Of a stretch of DNA of 64,000 bases, positions 50,549 to 60,242 are shown one piece after another (within the stretch, counting starts at the first letter, position 1; the number at the start of each line of letters is the position of its first letter). Source of the DNA: Vibrio hepatarius (GTDB lineage Bacteria > Pseudomonadota > Gammaproteobacteria > Enterobacterales > Vibrionaceae). The stretch spans positions 52,928 through 116,927 of the forward strand of contig NZ_JAHKPM010000054.1 of NCBI RefSeq assembly GCF_018860525.1, in the 5' to 3' direction. The notes under the pieces are model-generated. The model was not told where the DNA came from. It ran no database searches and worked only from the letters and a program-made list of their open reading frames with translations. Made by a program: the position numbers and the translations under genes.

Positions 50549-51143
50549 ATTCAGTATTAAAATCATCCGTTCACCATTAGCATTAGTAGCTGTTGGTTTA
50601 GACAAACTGGGGATCACCGCAAACCAAACTACGCTTTTCGGCTTTGCTTTAGGCGTACTAGCCTTCCCTGCTTTGTATTTCACTCGGTACGATTTGGCTT
50701 TGATGTTTATCCTTCTTAACCGATTATGTGATGGACTAGATGGTGCATTAGCTAGGCGTCAAGGTATTAGTGATGCGGGTGGGTTTCTCGATATCAGCTT
50801 AGATTTCTTGTTCTATTCCCTGATCCCATTTGGCTTTGTGGTCGCAAACCCTGATCAAAATGCGGTAGCAGGTGCTTTTCTCATTTTTTCTTTTGTTGGC
50901 ACCGGCTCTAGCTTTCTCGCATTTGCGGTCATGGCAAGTAAACGAGACATTGAGAATCCAGTGTATAAAAACAAGTCGCTCTATTACATGAGTGGCCTGA
51001 CAGAAGGAACTGAAACTATCGCTTGTTTGGTAGCTATGTGTCTGTTACCACAATACTTTCCCATTATTGCCATTATATTTGGTGTTGCTTGCTGGTTTAC
51101 AACGTTGACGCGAATATACTCTGGCTTCCAGACACTTAAGTAA
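50538..51143 (+). CDS. ynjF: CDP-alcohol phosphatidyltransferase family protein (YnjF-like)
   Basis: 201 residues from ATG 50538, which has GGAG eight bases upstream; a longer in-frame ORF from 50421 runs out of frame through the ATPase gene and is rejected as start. The CDP-alcohol motif is D-G-A-L-A-R, then G-x3-D-x3-D (G-G-F-L-D-I-S-L-D), with seven instead of eight residues between R and G. About five to six membrane segments. The product and acceptor alcohol are unknown. Co-translation with an ABC importer is conserved with E. coli and suggests the importer supplies its alcohol or a related headgroup. Confidence 0.88.
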   Translation: MLDRFSIKIIRSPLALVAVGLDKLGITANQTTLFGFALGVLAFPALYFTRYDLALMFILLNRLCDGLDGALARRQGISDAGGFLDISLDFLFYSLIPFGFVVANPDQNAVAGAFLIFSFVGTGSSFLAFAVMASKRDIENPVYKNKSLYYMSGLTEGTETIACLVAMCLLPQYFPIIAIIFGVACWFTTLTRIYSGFQTLK

Positions 51144-51151
51144 TCAATATT

Positions 51152-52084
51152 TTACTCAAATAGCATCACCTTGAGGGCGGCATCATTGTCTATATCAGCA
51201 AACTCAGTTGGATTATCTAACCTGCATTTATACGTTAGCTGAGGAGCTGCATCTTGCATGCTCTCTATCAAAAATTGCCCACTCACCTGGGGAGAGTTTA
51301 CACACGCAAGTACCTGACCTTTTTCGGCCAGTAGTTCAGGTAGACGGCGTATGATTTTTATATAGTCTTTACTCAAGGCGAAACTGCCCTTTTGGAAAGA
51401 AGGTGGGTCAATAACTACTAAATCATAAGGGCCTAACTTCTTAATTTTACCCCATGATTTGAATATATCGTACGCTAGAAATTTTACTTGGTCGAGATTG
51501 TGGCCATTGAGCCTATGGTTATCTCGACCCTTGGTTAAAGAGGCTCTTGCCATATCCACATTCACCACCTGTTTTGCTCCGCCTTCAATAGCAGCCACAG
51601 AAAAACCACAGGTGTAAGCAAATAAATTAAGTACTCTTTTATTTTTGGTCCTACTTTTAACCCAGTTTCTTCCCAAACGCATATCAAGAAACAAACCAAA
51701 GTTTTGATTTCGTCCAATATTCAGCTGATATTTTATCCCTGATTCAACCACAATAGGTCGGTCATTCAGTTCCCCGATAACTATTTCTAGCGGGGAACCA
51801 TCAAGGTAACGGTGTTGAATAGCCGCACAAGTGACACCTTTATCACGCCATAATTCAGTTTGAGATAGCGAATACAGACCGTTTTTTAGCTCTTCAATAA
51901 ACGGGTTATCCACCTGCTTAAATATGTTAATCAAAAGCTGATTATCAACCCAATCACAGGTTAACTGTTCAAGACCCGAATAAACCCGACCTCTACCATG
52001 GAACAAACGCCTAATTTCATCAGGTACATTAGACAGTTCATGGCGAATATGGGAAAAGAAGGTGGTAATTTGTGAAGCGTCCAT
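51152..52084 (-). CDS. Class I SAM-dependent methyltransferase (RlmK/RlmI-like core)
   Basis: 310 residues. The Rossmann core has L-N-L-F-A-Y-T-C-G-F-S (SAM-binding motif I), V-V-N-V-D-M-A, and V-V-I-D-P-P-S-F, the D-P-P-S-F motif of 23S rRNA methyltransferases of the RlmK/RlmI group. It lacks an N-terminal PUA or THUMP domain, so substrate specificity is unclear. It follows an RluA-type pseudouridine synthase gene by 12 bases, and both may modify rRNA. Confidence 0.85.
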   Translation of the reverse strand: MDASQITTFFSHIRHELSNVPDEIRRLFHGRGRVYSGLEQLTCDWVDNQLLINIFKQVDNPFIEELKNGLYSLSQTELWRDKGVTCAAIQHRYLDGSPLEIVIGELNDRPIVVESGIKYQLNIGRNQNFGLFLDMRLGRNWVKSRTKNKRVLNLFAYTCGFSVAAIEGGAKQVVNVDMARASLTKGRDNHRLNGHNLDQVKFLAYDIFKSWGKIKKLGPYDLVVIDPPSFQKGSFALSKDYIKIIRRLPELLAEKGQVLACVNSPQVSGQFLIESMQDAAPQLTYKCRLDNPTEFADIDNDAALKVMLFE

Positions 52085-52096
52085 CGTTAGTTCCTA

Positions 52097-52804
52097 TTAT
52101 TGTTTTATCGGCGGCCAGGGTAGTGTCCAAGGACTAAGCCAAGCCTGTATCCTTAAGCTGGTGGTTGTTTGACACCATCTGTCTCCTTCGTATTCGCACT
52201 CTCTAGGATCACAAACAAATCGATAACTTTGACCTTGAAAATCAAAAATGAGTGCATATGCATGCAAATACCCTCTATCAGCATCACTTGTCGGGTTATA
52301 GATCCTGTCGCCCACAATCGGTGAACCGATTGACTTCAACGCTACACGAATTTGATGTGTTTTCCCGGTGTGAGGTTTACATATAAACAAGCGTTCGCTA
52401 GGTTCGGTACCCACGGAGAAAAACTGAGTAACGGCTGGGTTGGATTGAGTGTTTAACAGCTTCCATGAACTGCGACGCGACCGTTCCATATCGCCTCTAA
52501 TAAGACCCTGCTTTTTTTTAGGCTTTTTACTACCAATTGCTAAGTAGTATTTTTCCACCCTTCGCTGGGAAAATAATTTAGATAACTCACTGGCAGCTCG
52601 ACGATTGCGCCCCAAAAGAAGAAGGCCTGACGTCATTTTATCCAATCGATGTACTAGGTATAACTGCTTTTCATCTATAGATGCAGCAACGTCTTGCAGC
52701 AGCATTGAATCACCCTCATCTTTATGGACAGATACATTAGGGTGCTTATTAATGACAATAAAATCTGAATGGCAAAAAATGATATCAAACATAAAACAGG
52801 ACAT
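52097..52804 (-). CDS. RluA family pseudouridine synthase (TIGR01621-like)
   Basis: 235 residues without an S4 domain. The catalytic motif is V-H-R-L-D-K-M-T-S-G-L-L-L-L with the nucleophilic Asp, then K-P-H-T-G-K-T-H-Q-I-R-V-A-L and G-D-R-I-Y. It isomerises uridine to pseudouridine in RNA; the target is not known from sequence. An ATG four codons later (52792) is the alternative start; neither has a strong RBS. Probably one operon with the methyltransferase. Confidence 0.9.
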   Translation of the reverse strand: MSCFMFDIIFCHSDFIVINKHPNVSVHKDEGDSMLLQDVAASIDEKQLYLVHRLDKMTSGLLLLGRNRRAASELSKLFSQRRVEKYYLAIGSKKPKKKQGLIRGDMERSRRSSWKLLNTQSNPAVTQFFSVGTEPSERLFICKPHTGKTHQIRVALKSIGSPIVGDRIYNPTSDADRGYLHAYALIFDFQGQSYRFVCDPRECEYEGDRWCQTTTSLRIQAWLSPWTLPWPPIKQ

Positions 52805-52870
52805 GCTATTTGGGAAGCATGAGTATACCTGTTACATCACCTAATACCATAGCTTGATAAGCAGGAAATA

Positions 52871-52898
52871 AAATAGGGAACATTGTTGCTCCCTATTT
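52871..52898 (-). terminator. Terminator after the NSS transporter
   Basis: AAATAGGGA (52871-52879) and TCCCTATTT (52890-52898) form a 9-bp stem. The minus strand continues with a T-rich tail. It follows the NSS gene stop by 27 bases. Confidence 0.75.
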
Positions 52899-52924
52899 TT
52901 GGTTGTCATACTATTGAGCGGAGA

Positions 52925-54355
52925 CTACATTTTCTTTGAAAATAAGCCCGCAATAGCAATAATTCCAATTCCAAGTAGCATTACAGCTCCCTTACCGCTA
53001 TCAAAGCCCGATTTTATGCCCATGAAAGCAACAACGGCGATAGCAACTGGAATAATATATTTGATTAAGTTGTACCATAAGCCAAACAGAGGAAAAGACA
53101 CTTCGCCATCATTGGTAATTTCTTTTTCAAGATCAGCTCGGTTTAAACGCCACCCAGCAAAGATACAAACCAACATACCACCAACAGCAAGGAAAATTTT
53201 ATCCGTTAACAAATCGAATATATCGAAAGAACCCGTACCAAATAGTGTTGGGCCTACACCACCTAACGATAAAGAAGCAAAGACACATAATACCGACATA
53301 ACCGCACTTGCAGATAGTACAGCCGTAGAGCGCTTCATTCCTTTTTCGTCAATAAGGTACGATACGACAACTTCTAACAGAGAAACCGATGAAGTCAAAG
53401 CGGCAACCGTTAAACCGATAAAGAAAAGCAATGCAAGAAGAATTCCAATTGCGCCGCCCATTTCAGCAAACAACTGTGGAACAACAACGAACACTAACCC
53501 TGGTCCAGCGGCAGGTTCCATACCAAACGCAAACATTGCTGGGAACATTGCAATACCAGCCAAAATAGCGACACCAGTATCCATTGCAGTAACCAGCCCT
53601 GTCGTTTGAACTAGGTTTTCTTTTTTCTTTAGGTAAGAGCCATAAGTCATCATACAACCCATACCAAGGCTAAGAGAGAAAAAAGCCTGCCCCAAAGCAG
53701 CCAGTACAACTCCGCTATCTACTTTTGAGAAATCCGGCGTAAACAAAAACTCTAGCCCAGCGCTTGCACCCGGCAACATTAAACCTTTTACCGACACAAT
53801 AATCAGAATCAAGAAAAGCAAAGGCATTAATATTTTACCGGCTTTCTCAATTCCACCTGAAATGCCTTTCATGACAATGAGGACATTCATTAATAAGTAA
53901 ACACCCATCCACATTATCGGCTGGAGAGGATCAGAGATAAAGTTGCCAAAGCTATCACCAATCGCACTCGGCGCACTAAGCAATCCATCTCCCACTTTGA
54001 AGATATAAGCCAGTGCCCAGCCACCCACTACAGGATAAAACCCCATAATGAGCAATCCACTGACAACGCCCATCACACCTGTAAATGTCCAGCGTCGGTC
54101 AGTAGACTTAAATGCGCCAACAGCAGACAAACCTGTTTTTCGGCCGATGGCGAATTCTGTCAGCATGACACTAAAGCCAATAAAAATGACAAAAATAAGG
54201 TATATGGCAACAAAAGCACCACCCCCACTTTCACCTGCGGTATAAGGAAACTTCCATATATTGCCTAAGCCAACCGCAGAACCTGCAGCAGCCATCACGA
54301 AGCCTAATTTAGAACCCCAAGTATCACGGGGTTGGGTATTTGTAGTCGTAGCCAC
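52925..54355 (-). CDS. Sodium-dependent transporter, NSS family
   Basis: About 476 residues from GTG 54355, chosen because GGAG lies six bases upstream; the longer in-frame ATG adds 22 unusual residues. The first membrane helix carries G-S-A-V-G-L-G-N-I-W-K-F-P-Y, the sodium and substrate site of the neurotransmitter:sodium symporter family, and about 12 segments follow. It imports an amino acid or amine with Na+. The gene has its own promoter region and terminator, so it is a single-gene unit. Confidence 0.93.
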   Translation of the reverse strand: MATTTNTQPRDTWGSKLGFVMAAAGSAVGLGNIWKFPYTAGESGGGAFVAIYLIFVIFIGFSVMLTEFAIGRKTGLSAVGAFKSTDRRWTFTGVMGVVSGLLIMGFYPVVGGWALAYIFKVGDGLLSAPSAIGDSFGNFISDPLQPIMWMGVYLLMNVLIVMKGISGGIEKAGKILMPLLFLILIIVSVKGLMLPGASAGLEFLFTPDFSKVDSGVVLAALGQAFFSLSLGMGCMMTYGSYLKKKENLVQTTGLVTAMDTGVAILAGIAMFPAMFAFGMEPAAGPGLVFVVVPQLFAEMGGAIGILLALLFFIGLTVAALTSSVSLLEVVVSYLIDEKGMKRSTAVLSASAVMSVLCVFASLSLGGVGPTLFGTGSFDIFDLLTDKIFLAVGGMLVCIFAGWRLNRADLEKEITNDGEVSFPLFGLWYNLIKYIIPVAIAVVAFMGIKSGFDSGKGAVMLLGIGIIAIAGLFSKKM

Positions 54356-54746
54356 GATTACTCCATTTAAATTCGTTAAGTTGCGTTTACAGACGTTAGC
54401 GCGCCAAAAAGGTTTGTACAAAAAATTTTACACACATAACAATCTTATGTGACGCTAACAAAATGGTAAGTAGACCAGTTTAAGATTATAATTGGAAGGC
54501 CATTCTTTATAAATTAATGCATAATTAACATTAAGCACATTTAACTGGTGCTTTTTTAATCACAACTCGTTTTTACCTGAAGACCATTAACACCTTAATC
54601 GAATTATGCCAGTTGATGCGTAGTGTAGCTCACATTATGTAAAGCAAATCTCTATAAATAAATGTTTATTGCCGTAGGTGTTAACTCACTTTATGATTTA
54701 CCCTGTTATCTCATTTACCTAATTGATTGATTTAAGTAGAAGTCGA
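54356..54746. other. Divergent region between NSS transporter and cardiolipin synthase
   Basis: 391-base AT-rich region. No gene, riboswitch or clear operator was found. Confidence 0.5.
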
Positions 54747-56201
54747 ATGGAAAAGTTTTATCACTTCCTCACCCTAGCTGGCGTAGCAGTATACTGGCTA
54801 CTTGTCGTAGGCGTGACTCTACGTGTTGTATTTCAGCGGCGGGCGGTCAGCGTTTCACTTGCCTGGTTAATGATCATTTACATCATTCCTATTGTGGGTG
54901 TGTTTTTTTATTTCCTATTCGGGGAACTCAACTTAGGTCATAAAAGGGCAGAAAGAGCCAGAGATATGCTTACTCCTTTTGCTAACTGGTTTACCAAACT
55001 CAATAACTGTCGCGCCCATGACCCAAAAAACTTTGGCCAGCATATCTATCGGATTGATGAGCTCTGCAATAATCGTCTCGGATTGCCAGCTCTCTGCGGC
55101 AACACATTATCGTTACAAAATTCACCTGAACAAATACTTCAATCGATCATTAATGATATCGAAAATGCACAAATAAGTGTTCGACTGGTGTTCTATATCT
55201 GGCATCCTGGGGGCTTAGCGGACGCTGTCTCTTCTGCTTTAATACAAGCTGCAAAACGCGGTGTTAAAGTAAAATTACTTCTCGATTCTGCCGGAAGCCC
55301 GAGGTTTTTCCGAAGTCACTGGGTAAAGATGATGAAATCTGCTGGTGTAGAAATCGTTCAAGCGCTTGAAGTGAGCCCTTGGAGGATATTTCTTCGACGT
55401 TTGGATTTACGTCAACACCGAAAAATCATTGTGATTGACGATCGAGTTGCCTACACAGGTTCGATGAATTTAGTCGACCCAGCCTATTTTAAGCAGGGGT
55501 CAGGTGTCGGCCAATGGATTGATATCATGGTGCGTATCACAGGCCCGACGGTCAATGTATTATCTGCCATACACTGTTGGGATTGGGAAGTAGAAACAGG
55601 TTCTCGTTCCCTCCCCCAATTACCTGTATCCCATGTGGATAAAGATAATCCGCTACACCCAATACAAGTTGTACCTTCAGGCCCCGGGATGCCCGACCAC
55701 CTTATTTCTCAGGTACTCAACTTGGCGATTAACCAGGCTAATCAATCGGTAAGAATTACTACTCCGTACTTCGTTCCAAGTGCAGGTTTACTCGAAACAT
55801 TAAAATTGACAGCACAACGAGGCGTCACGGTTGAATTGATCATCCCACAAAAAAATGACTCCTTAATGGTTCAGTGGGCATCACGTGCATTTTATGCTGA
55901 GCTATTAAAAACTGGAGTTAAAATATTTGAATTCTATGGAGGTTTGCTGCATACCAAGTCCGTTGTTATCGATCAACAGTTTTGTTTGGTGGGAACCGTC
56001 AACATGGATATGCGCAGCCTTTGGCTTAACTTTGAACTAACACTGGCGATAGACGATCAAACGTTCACCCATCAAATGTACAGCTTACAGCAAAGCTACA
56101 TTGACTCATCGCATGAGGTGATGCTGAAAGAGTGGGAGAATCGTTCCTTATATTCGCGTTTGCTTGAACATGTGTATTATCAATTTAGCCCTTTACTCTA
56201 A
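54747..56201 (+). CDS. clsA: Cardiolipin synthase A
   Basis: 484 residues from the ATG at 54747, which restores the family N terminus; an ORF start eight codons earlier is unlike it. Two N-terminal membrane segments precede two phospholipase D motifs: H-R-K-I-I-V-I-D-D with G-S-M-N near 230, and H-T-K-S-V-V-I-D with G-T-V-N-M-D near 420. It condenses two phosphatidylglycerols to cardiolipin in the inner membrane. No neighbour in operon. Confidence 0.95.
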   Translation: MEKFYHFLTLAGVAVYWLLVVGVTLRVVFQRRAVSVSLAWLMIIYIIPIVGVFFYFLFGELNLGHKRAERARDMLTPFANWFTKLNNCRAHDPKNFGQHIYRIDELCNNRLGLPALCGNTLSLQNSPEQILQSIINDIENAQISVRLVFYIWHPGGLADAVSSALIQAAKRGVKVKLLLDSAGSPRFFRSHWVKMMKSAGVEIVQALEVSPWRIFLRRLDLRQHRKIIVIDDRVAYTGSMNLVDPAYFKQGSGVGQWIDIMVRITGPTVNVLSAIHCWDWEVETGSRSLPQLPVSHVDKDNPLHPIQVVPSGPGMPDHLISQVLNLAINQANQSVRITTPYFVPSAGLLETLKLTAQRGVTVELIIPQKNDSLMVQWASRAFYAELLKTGVKIFEFYGGLLHTKSVVIDQQFCLVGTVNMDMRSLWLNFELTLAIDDQTFTHQMYSLQQSYIDSSHEVMLKEWENRSLYSRLLEHVYYQFSPLL

Positions 56202-56320
56202 ACTCCACCCCTACTAACAATAAAAAACACGATAATAAAAAGAAACACACCTTAGTTGCTTGATATTCGTGTTTTGCCATGTTTTAAATAAAGCAATGCA
56301 TTTTTCGATAAGGACTTCCA

Positions 56321-57514
56321 ATGCCAAAAGGCAAACAAACACAATTAATCACGGCGGGGCGAAAACAAAAATGGACCAAAGGTGTGGTAAATCCACCCGT
56401 TCAACGTGCATCAACCATCGTCTTCGAAACTGTCGCAGACAAACGTCACGCCACAATCAATCGCGGTAACAAAGAGCTTTTCTATGGGCGCAGAGGCACC
56501 CACACGCATTTCGCGTTTCAAGATGCCATGGCCGAAGTGGAAGGTGGCGCAGGTTGCGCACTTTACCCATGTGGTACTGCAGCTATTGCCAATGCCATAC
56601 TGTCTTTTATTGAAACTGGCGATCATATTTTGATGGTGGATACCTGCTATGAGCCAACCAGAGATTTCTGTGACAAGGTGATGAAAAAAATGGGCGTAGC
56701 CACTACCTACTACGATCCTGTCATAGGCGAAGGTATAGAAGCCCTCATTCAACCCAATACAAAAATACTCTTTCTTGAATCGCCAGGTTCAATCACGATG
56801 GAGATTCAAGATGTCCCCACTCTCGCCAAAATAGCCCACAAGAACAATATTATCGTCATGCTAGATAATACATGGGCAGCTGGTGTACTTTTCAACCCAT
56901 TTGAACATGGCGTTGATATCTCAATACAAGCTGCGACTAAATATATTGTTGGCCACTCTGATGTGATGCTTGGCACCGCGGTAGCGAGTGAGCAGTACTG
57001 GGAGCAACTCCGAGAGCAAAGCTATTTAATGGGCCAATGTGTCTCACCCGACGATGTTTATCTTGGTCTACGCGGTCTAAGAACCTTAGACGTGCGCTTA
57101 AAACAACACGCTGAAAACAGCCTTAAGGTTGCCCAATGGCTTCAAACAAGGCCAGAAGTGGATCATGTCCGTCACCCTGCGTTCGACACTTGCCCTGGGC
57201 ATGAATTTTTCAAACGGGACTTTAGTGGAGGAAATGGCTTATTCTCCTTTGTACTCAAGCGCAGCATTCCTCAAGCAACCACAGCACTTTTAGATGGTAT
57301 GACCCATTTTAAAATGGGCTATTCATGGGGTGGCTTTGAAAGTTTAATATTGGCCAATGAACCCAACAGCTTTAAAACATTGCGACGCGTTGCTAATCCG
57401 AATTTCGGAGGAACATTAGTGAGACTGCACATAGGCTTAGAAAGTGTGGACGATCTTATAGACGATTTAGAACAAGGTCTAAAACGTTACAATACTGCTA
57501 TCCAAGGGCAATAA
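56321..57514 (+). CDS. metC: Cystathionine beta-lyase
   Basis: 397 residues of the Cys/Met-metabolism PLP family. The PLP Lys is in Q-A-A-T-K-Y-I-V-G-H-S-D, the phosphate site in F-Y-G-R-R-G-T, and G-S-x-x... the C-terminal domain has W-G-G-F-E-S-L. The K-Y-I-V-G-H and Y-S-W-G-G-F-E-S patterns favour the MetC group over MetB. It converts cystathionine to homocysteine, pyruvate and ammonia. No MetJ box repeats were evident in the 120 bases upstream. Confidence 0.92.
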   Translation: MPKGKQTQLITAGRKQKWTKGVVNPPVQRASTIVFETVADKRHATINRGNKELFYGRRGTHTHFAFQDAMAEVEGGAGCALYPCGTAAIANAILSFIETGDHILMVDTCYEPTRDFCDKVMKKMGVATTYYDPVIGEGIEALIQPNTKILFLESPGSITMEIQDVPTLAKIAHKNNIIVMLDNTWAAGVLFNPFEHGVDISIQAATKYIVGHSDVMLGTAVASEQYWEQLREQSYLMGQCVSPDDVYLGLRGLRTLDVRLKQHAENSLKVAQWLQTRPEVDHVRHPAFDTCPGHEFFKRDFSGGNGLFSFVLKRSIPQATTALLDGMTHFKMGYSWGGFESLILANEPNSFKTLRRVANPNFGGTLVRLHIGLESVDDLIDDLEQGLKRYNTAIQGQ

Positions 57515-57538
57515 CCCACCATTTATAAGCGCAGCATT

Positions 57539-57566
57539 GCAAGATGTACAGCTAAGTACATCTTGC
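57539..57566. repeat. 11-bp hairpin after metC
   Basis: GCAAGATGTAC (57539-57549) and GTACATCTTGC (57556-57566) pair perfectly around a 6-base loop. No T tract follows (C-rich instead), so it may be a 3'-end stabilising hairpin rather than a classic terminator. Confidence 0.6.
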
Positions 57567-57808
57567 CCCCTCGACCAGTTTTCTACCCGCAAAAATCCCG
57601 ATTTTCACCATCATTGCTGAATATTAAGCCCATGATTTATTGAATTAATTATCAATTAAAACCAAGTTAAATTTATGTTAAGTTTTTGTGTTGTTTTTGT
57701 TTCTTTATTCGCAATTACAGAGGTACAATAGAATCTAAACTTCGCATAAAGGTTTGCCTCTTCTAATGTTTATTTACTCATCAGAGGTCAAACCAGAAGG
57801 GATTCATT

Positions 57809-58735
57809 TTGAAACACAAACTTATACTTATTTTGCTCATTTTTTTATGTGTAGGATTGCCCACGACTGCTAACGCCAGTGGTTATACCCAAACGAAGTA
57901 TCCAATAGTTCTGGTGCATGGCCTGTTTGGTTTTGATACTTTGGCGGGTGTTGATTATTTCTATGGCATTCCCCATGCCCTTGCTCGAAGTGGCGCCACC
58001 GTGTATGTCGCTCAAGTCTCAGCAACCAATAGTTCTGAAGTTCGTGGGGAGCAGCTTCTTGATCAAGTTGAACTATTACTCGCAGCAACTGGGGCAAAAA
58101 AAGTTAACTTATTTGGTCATAGCCATGGCAGCCCAACAGTCCGCTATGTAGCTTCAGTTCGCCCTGATCTGGTGGCTTCAGTAACCAGTATTGGTGGTGT
58201 TAATAAGGGCTCAAAAGTAGCCGATTTAGTTCGTAGTACAGTTCCTAGAGATTCACGACTTGAAGCGTTGGCTGTTAAGCTCTCGATGAGCTTGACAACC
58301 ATCCTTGGCCTGTTGTCAGGAGGCTACGATCTAGAGCAAGACCCTCTTGCGACACTTGATGCATTAACGACCGAAGGTCTAGCAGCTTTTAACCAACATC
58401 ACCCTCAAGCGATTCCGGCGACTCGATGTGGCTCTGGTGAGCGACTAAACGACAATGGTGTCTATTATTACTCTTGGACAGGTGCGTCTTCTTTTACCAA
58501 TCTCTTTGATCCAGCAGATGCCGCTTTGGGTGTCTTAGGCCTTGCTTTTGATGAACCTAATGATGGCTTAGTTGATGTGTGCAGTACTCATTTAGGTCAA
58601 GTCATTCGTGACGATTACCGAATGAACCATCTCGATGAGACAAACGGTCTATTAGGTATTCACCACTTGTTTGAAACCGACCCCGTCTCTCTATATCGTC
58701 AACAAGCAAACCGCTTGAAATTGCAAGGCTTATAG
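57809..58735 (+). CDS. lipA: Secreted triacylglycerol lipase, subfamily I.1
   Basis: 308 residues. A signal peptide covers about 1-23 (A-N-A-S). The oxyanion strand is V-L-V-H-G-L-F-G-F-D, the nucleophile elbow is F-G-H-S-H-G-S. The C-terminal end follows Pseudomonas LipA closely: N-D-G-L-V-D-V-C-S-T-H-L-G, R-M-N-H-L-D-E, F-E-T-D-P-V-S-L-Y, with two Cys (R-C-G, V-C-S) for the disulfide. It hydrolyses long-chain triglycerides after folding in the periplasm and type II secretion. TTG start with GAAGG upstream. The foldase gene follows after 11 bases. Confidence 0.93.
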   Translation: MKHKLILILLIFLCVGLPTTANASGYTQTKYPIVLVHGLFGFDTLAGVDYFYGIPHALARSGATVYVAQVSATNSSEVRGEQLLDQVELLLAATGAKKVNLFGHSHGSPTVRYVASVRPDLVASVTSIGGVNKGSKVADLVRSTVPRDSRLEALAVKLSMSLTTILGLLSGGYDLEQDPLATLDALTTEGLAAFNQHHPQAIPATRCGSGERLNDNGVYYYSWTGASSFTNLFDPADAALGVLGLAFDEPNDGLVDVCSTHLGQVIRDDYRMNHLDETNGLLGIHHLFETDPVSLYRQQANRLKLQGL

Positions 58736-58746
58736 AGGAATATCAA

Positions 58747-59601
58747 GTGAAAAGCATCACTCTTACCACGTTTGCATTCGTCTCAATATTGACAGGAGTG
58801 GTGTATTTTCTTTATCACTCACAAGCAGATCGAGTTCAGGTTATTCAATCGCCCTCACAAAGCGATACTCTCGTAGATAGTTCTTCTAGCCGAGATCTCC
58901 TCAACTATACCCTAACCAGTATGGGTGAGCGAAATTTAGACCAAATTAGAGAAAATCTATTTTCGGCCTCCGATCATAAAGAAGAGCTTTCTATTGACGA
59001 AACCTTGTTTGAAGCTTTCGTTCTTTATAAAACCGCACTCGCTGATTTAGAGCCAAGTTCGCTTAAGACACTGGATTTATCGGCACTAGAGCAAATCAAC
59101 CAACAAATACTCACATTACAACACCAGCATTTTACTGTACAGCAAATCGCTCTTTTGTTTGATGAAGAAAATCGCCTGCGCCAACTGGCCATCGACAAGC
59201 TAAGCATCAACCGCAGCGACTTAGATGAGGAATCAAAAGCGCAATTACGGCAAGAGAAAATAGCCAGTCAACCGGCTTATATTCAACGTGCCGAGCGAAA
59301 TAACTTGTTAATGGGGCAACTTAGCCAGTCACTTGAGCAAAGCAATCAAAACAGATACTTAACTCGAGTCAACTTAGTCGGTGAAGAAGGTGCAAGAAGG
59401 CTTGAAGAAATTGACCAGCAACGTGAAGTGTTTAATCAAAACATGGAGCACTATTTACAAAAGAGGCAAGACATCCTCTCGACTCCAAGCTTATCAGACG
59501 ATCTTAAACACACCCAAATCACCGACTTAAGGCAGCAAAGCTTTGATGCTAAACAATGGAAAAGAATTGAAGCGCTGGAGCGTATTTATGATAAAAAGTG
59601 A
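58747..59601 (+). CDS. lifO: Lipase-specific foldase (lipase chaperone)
   Basis: 284 residues. An N-terminal membrane anchor covers about 5-22, then a variable linker and a long all-helical periplasmic domain rich in Gln, Glu and Leu, as in Lif proteins, with the family R-x-x-F/L-F near the start of the folded part (here R-D-L-L-N-Y-T-L). It folds LipA in the periplasm before secretion. Start GTG preceded by GAGG. Operon with lipA. Confidence 0.9.
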   Translation: MKSITLTTFAFVSILTGVVYFLYHSQADRVQVIQSPSQSDTLVDSSSSRDLLNYTLTSMGERNLDQIRENLFSASDHKEELSIDETLFEAFVLYKTALADLEPSSLKTLDLSALEQINQQILTLQHQHFTVQQIALLFDEENRLRQLAIDKLSINRSDLDEESKAQLRQEKIASQPAYIQRAERNNLLMGQLSQSLEQSNQNRYLTRVNLVGEEGARRLEEIDQQREVFNQNMEHYLQKRQDILSTPSLSDDLKHTQITDLRQQSFDAKQWKRIEALERIYDKK

Positions 59602-59646
59602 TGACCTAAAGCAACGTCTAACCAGTACTAAGAGCAAAGTGATATT

Positions 59647-60099
59647 ATGCCAAACAATGTTAGCTTCAGAGCCTACATTTTTCATGATAAAGCGGCTTGC
59701 CTGACAATTTTTGACACAAACTGCCCAGATTATTTCGCGACCAATGAAAGACAAGATTATGCCGAGTATTTAGATAGCAACCCAGAAGGGTATGAAGTTT
59801 GTCTACTCAACGGTGATATTGTTGGTGCTTTCGGTTTGTGTGGTAACACAAGTGACTGTCAAAGATTAAATTGGATTTTAATTTCCTCCAACACTCAAGG
59901 TATGGGTATTGGACATCAATTTATGCTGAGAGTAGTTCAAAAAGCAAAGCAACTAGAGTGTCAACAAAAAAACATCGCAGCCAGCCATTTATCGGCTCCA
60001 TTTTTCGCGAGGTATGGTGCAATCGAAGTTTCGCATTTACTGGATGGTTGGGGGTTGGGTATACACAAAGTTGACATGGAGCTTCTCGTTGACAATTAA
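59647..60099 (+). CDS. GNAT family acetyltransferase
   Basis: 150 residues. The acetyl-CoA site follows the pattern Q-G-M-G-I-G-H-Q-F-M near residue 85, preceded by the W-I-L-I-S strand and followed by a C-terminal strand. It resembles small GNATs that acetylate amino groups of metabolites or proteins; the substrate is unknown. It is downstream of lipA-lifO on the same strand, with 45 bases between. Confidence 0.85.
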   Translation: MPNNVSFRAYIFHDKAACLTIFDTNCPDYFATNERQDYAEYLDSNPEGYEVCLLNGDIVGAFGLCGNTSDCQRLNWILISSNTQGMGIGHQFMLRVVQKAKQLECQQKNIAASHLSAPFFARYGAIEVSHLLDGWGLGIHKVDMELLVDN

Positions 60100-60242
60100 T
60101 CTCCTTGGGTTGGTTTGATTGAGCTAACCATTAGCAAATGGTGTCAGTGCAAGCGCAACAATGCGACCAATTGTTGGCCGCATTAAAATAGAGATTTTAA
60201 AGGGCTAGTATGCCTTCACACCTCCCCAAAATAGTTTTGATC

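Noticed and set aside
56202..56320. MetJ operator before metC
   Set aside because: No tandem AGACGTCT-like boxes could be seen.
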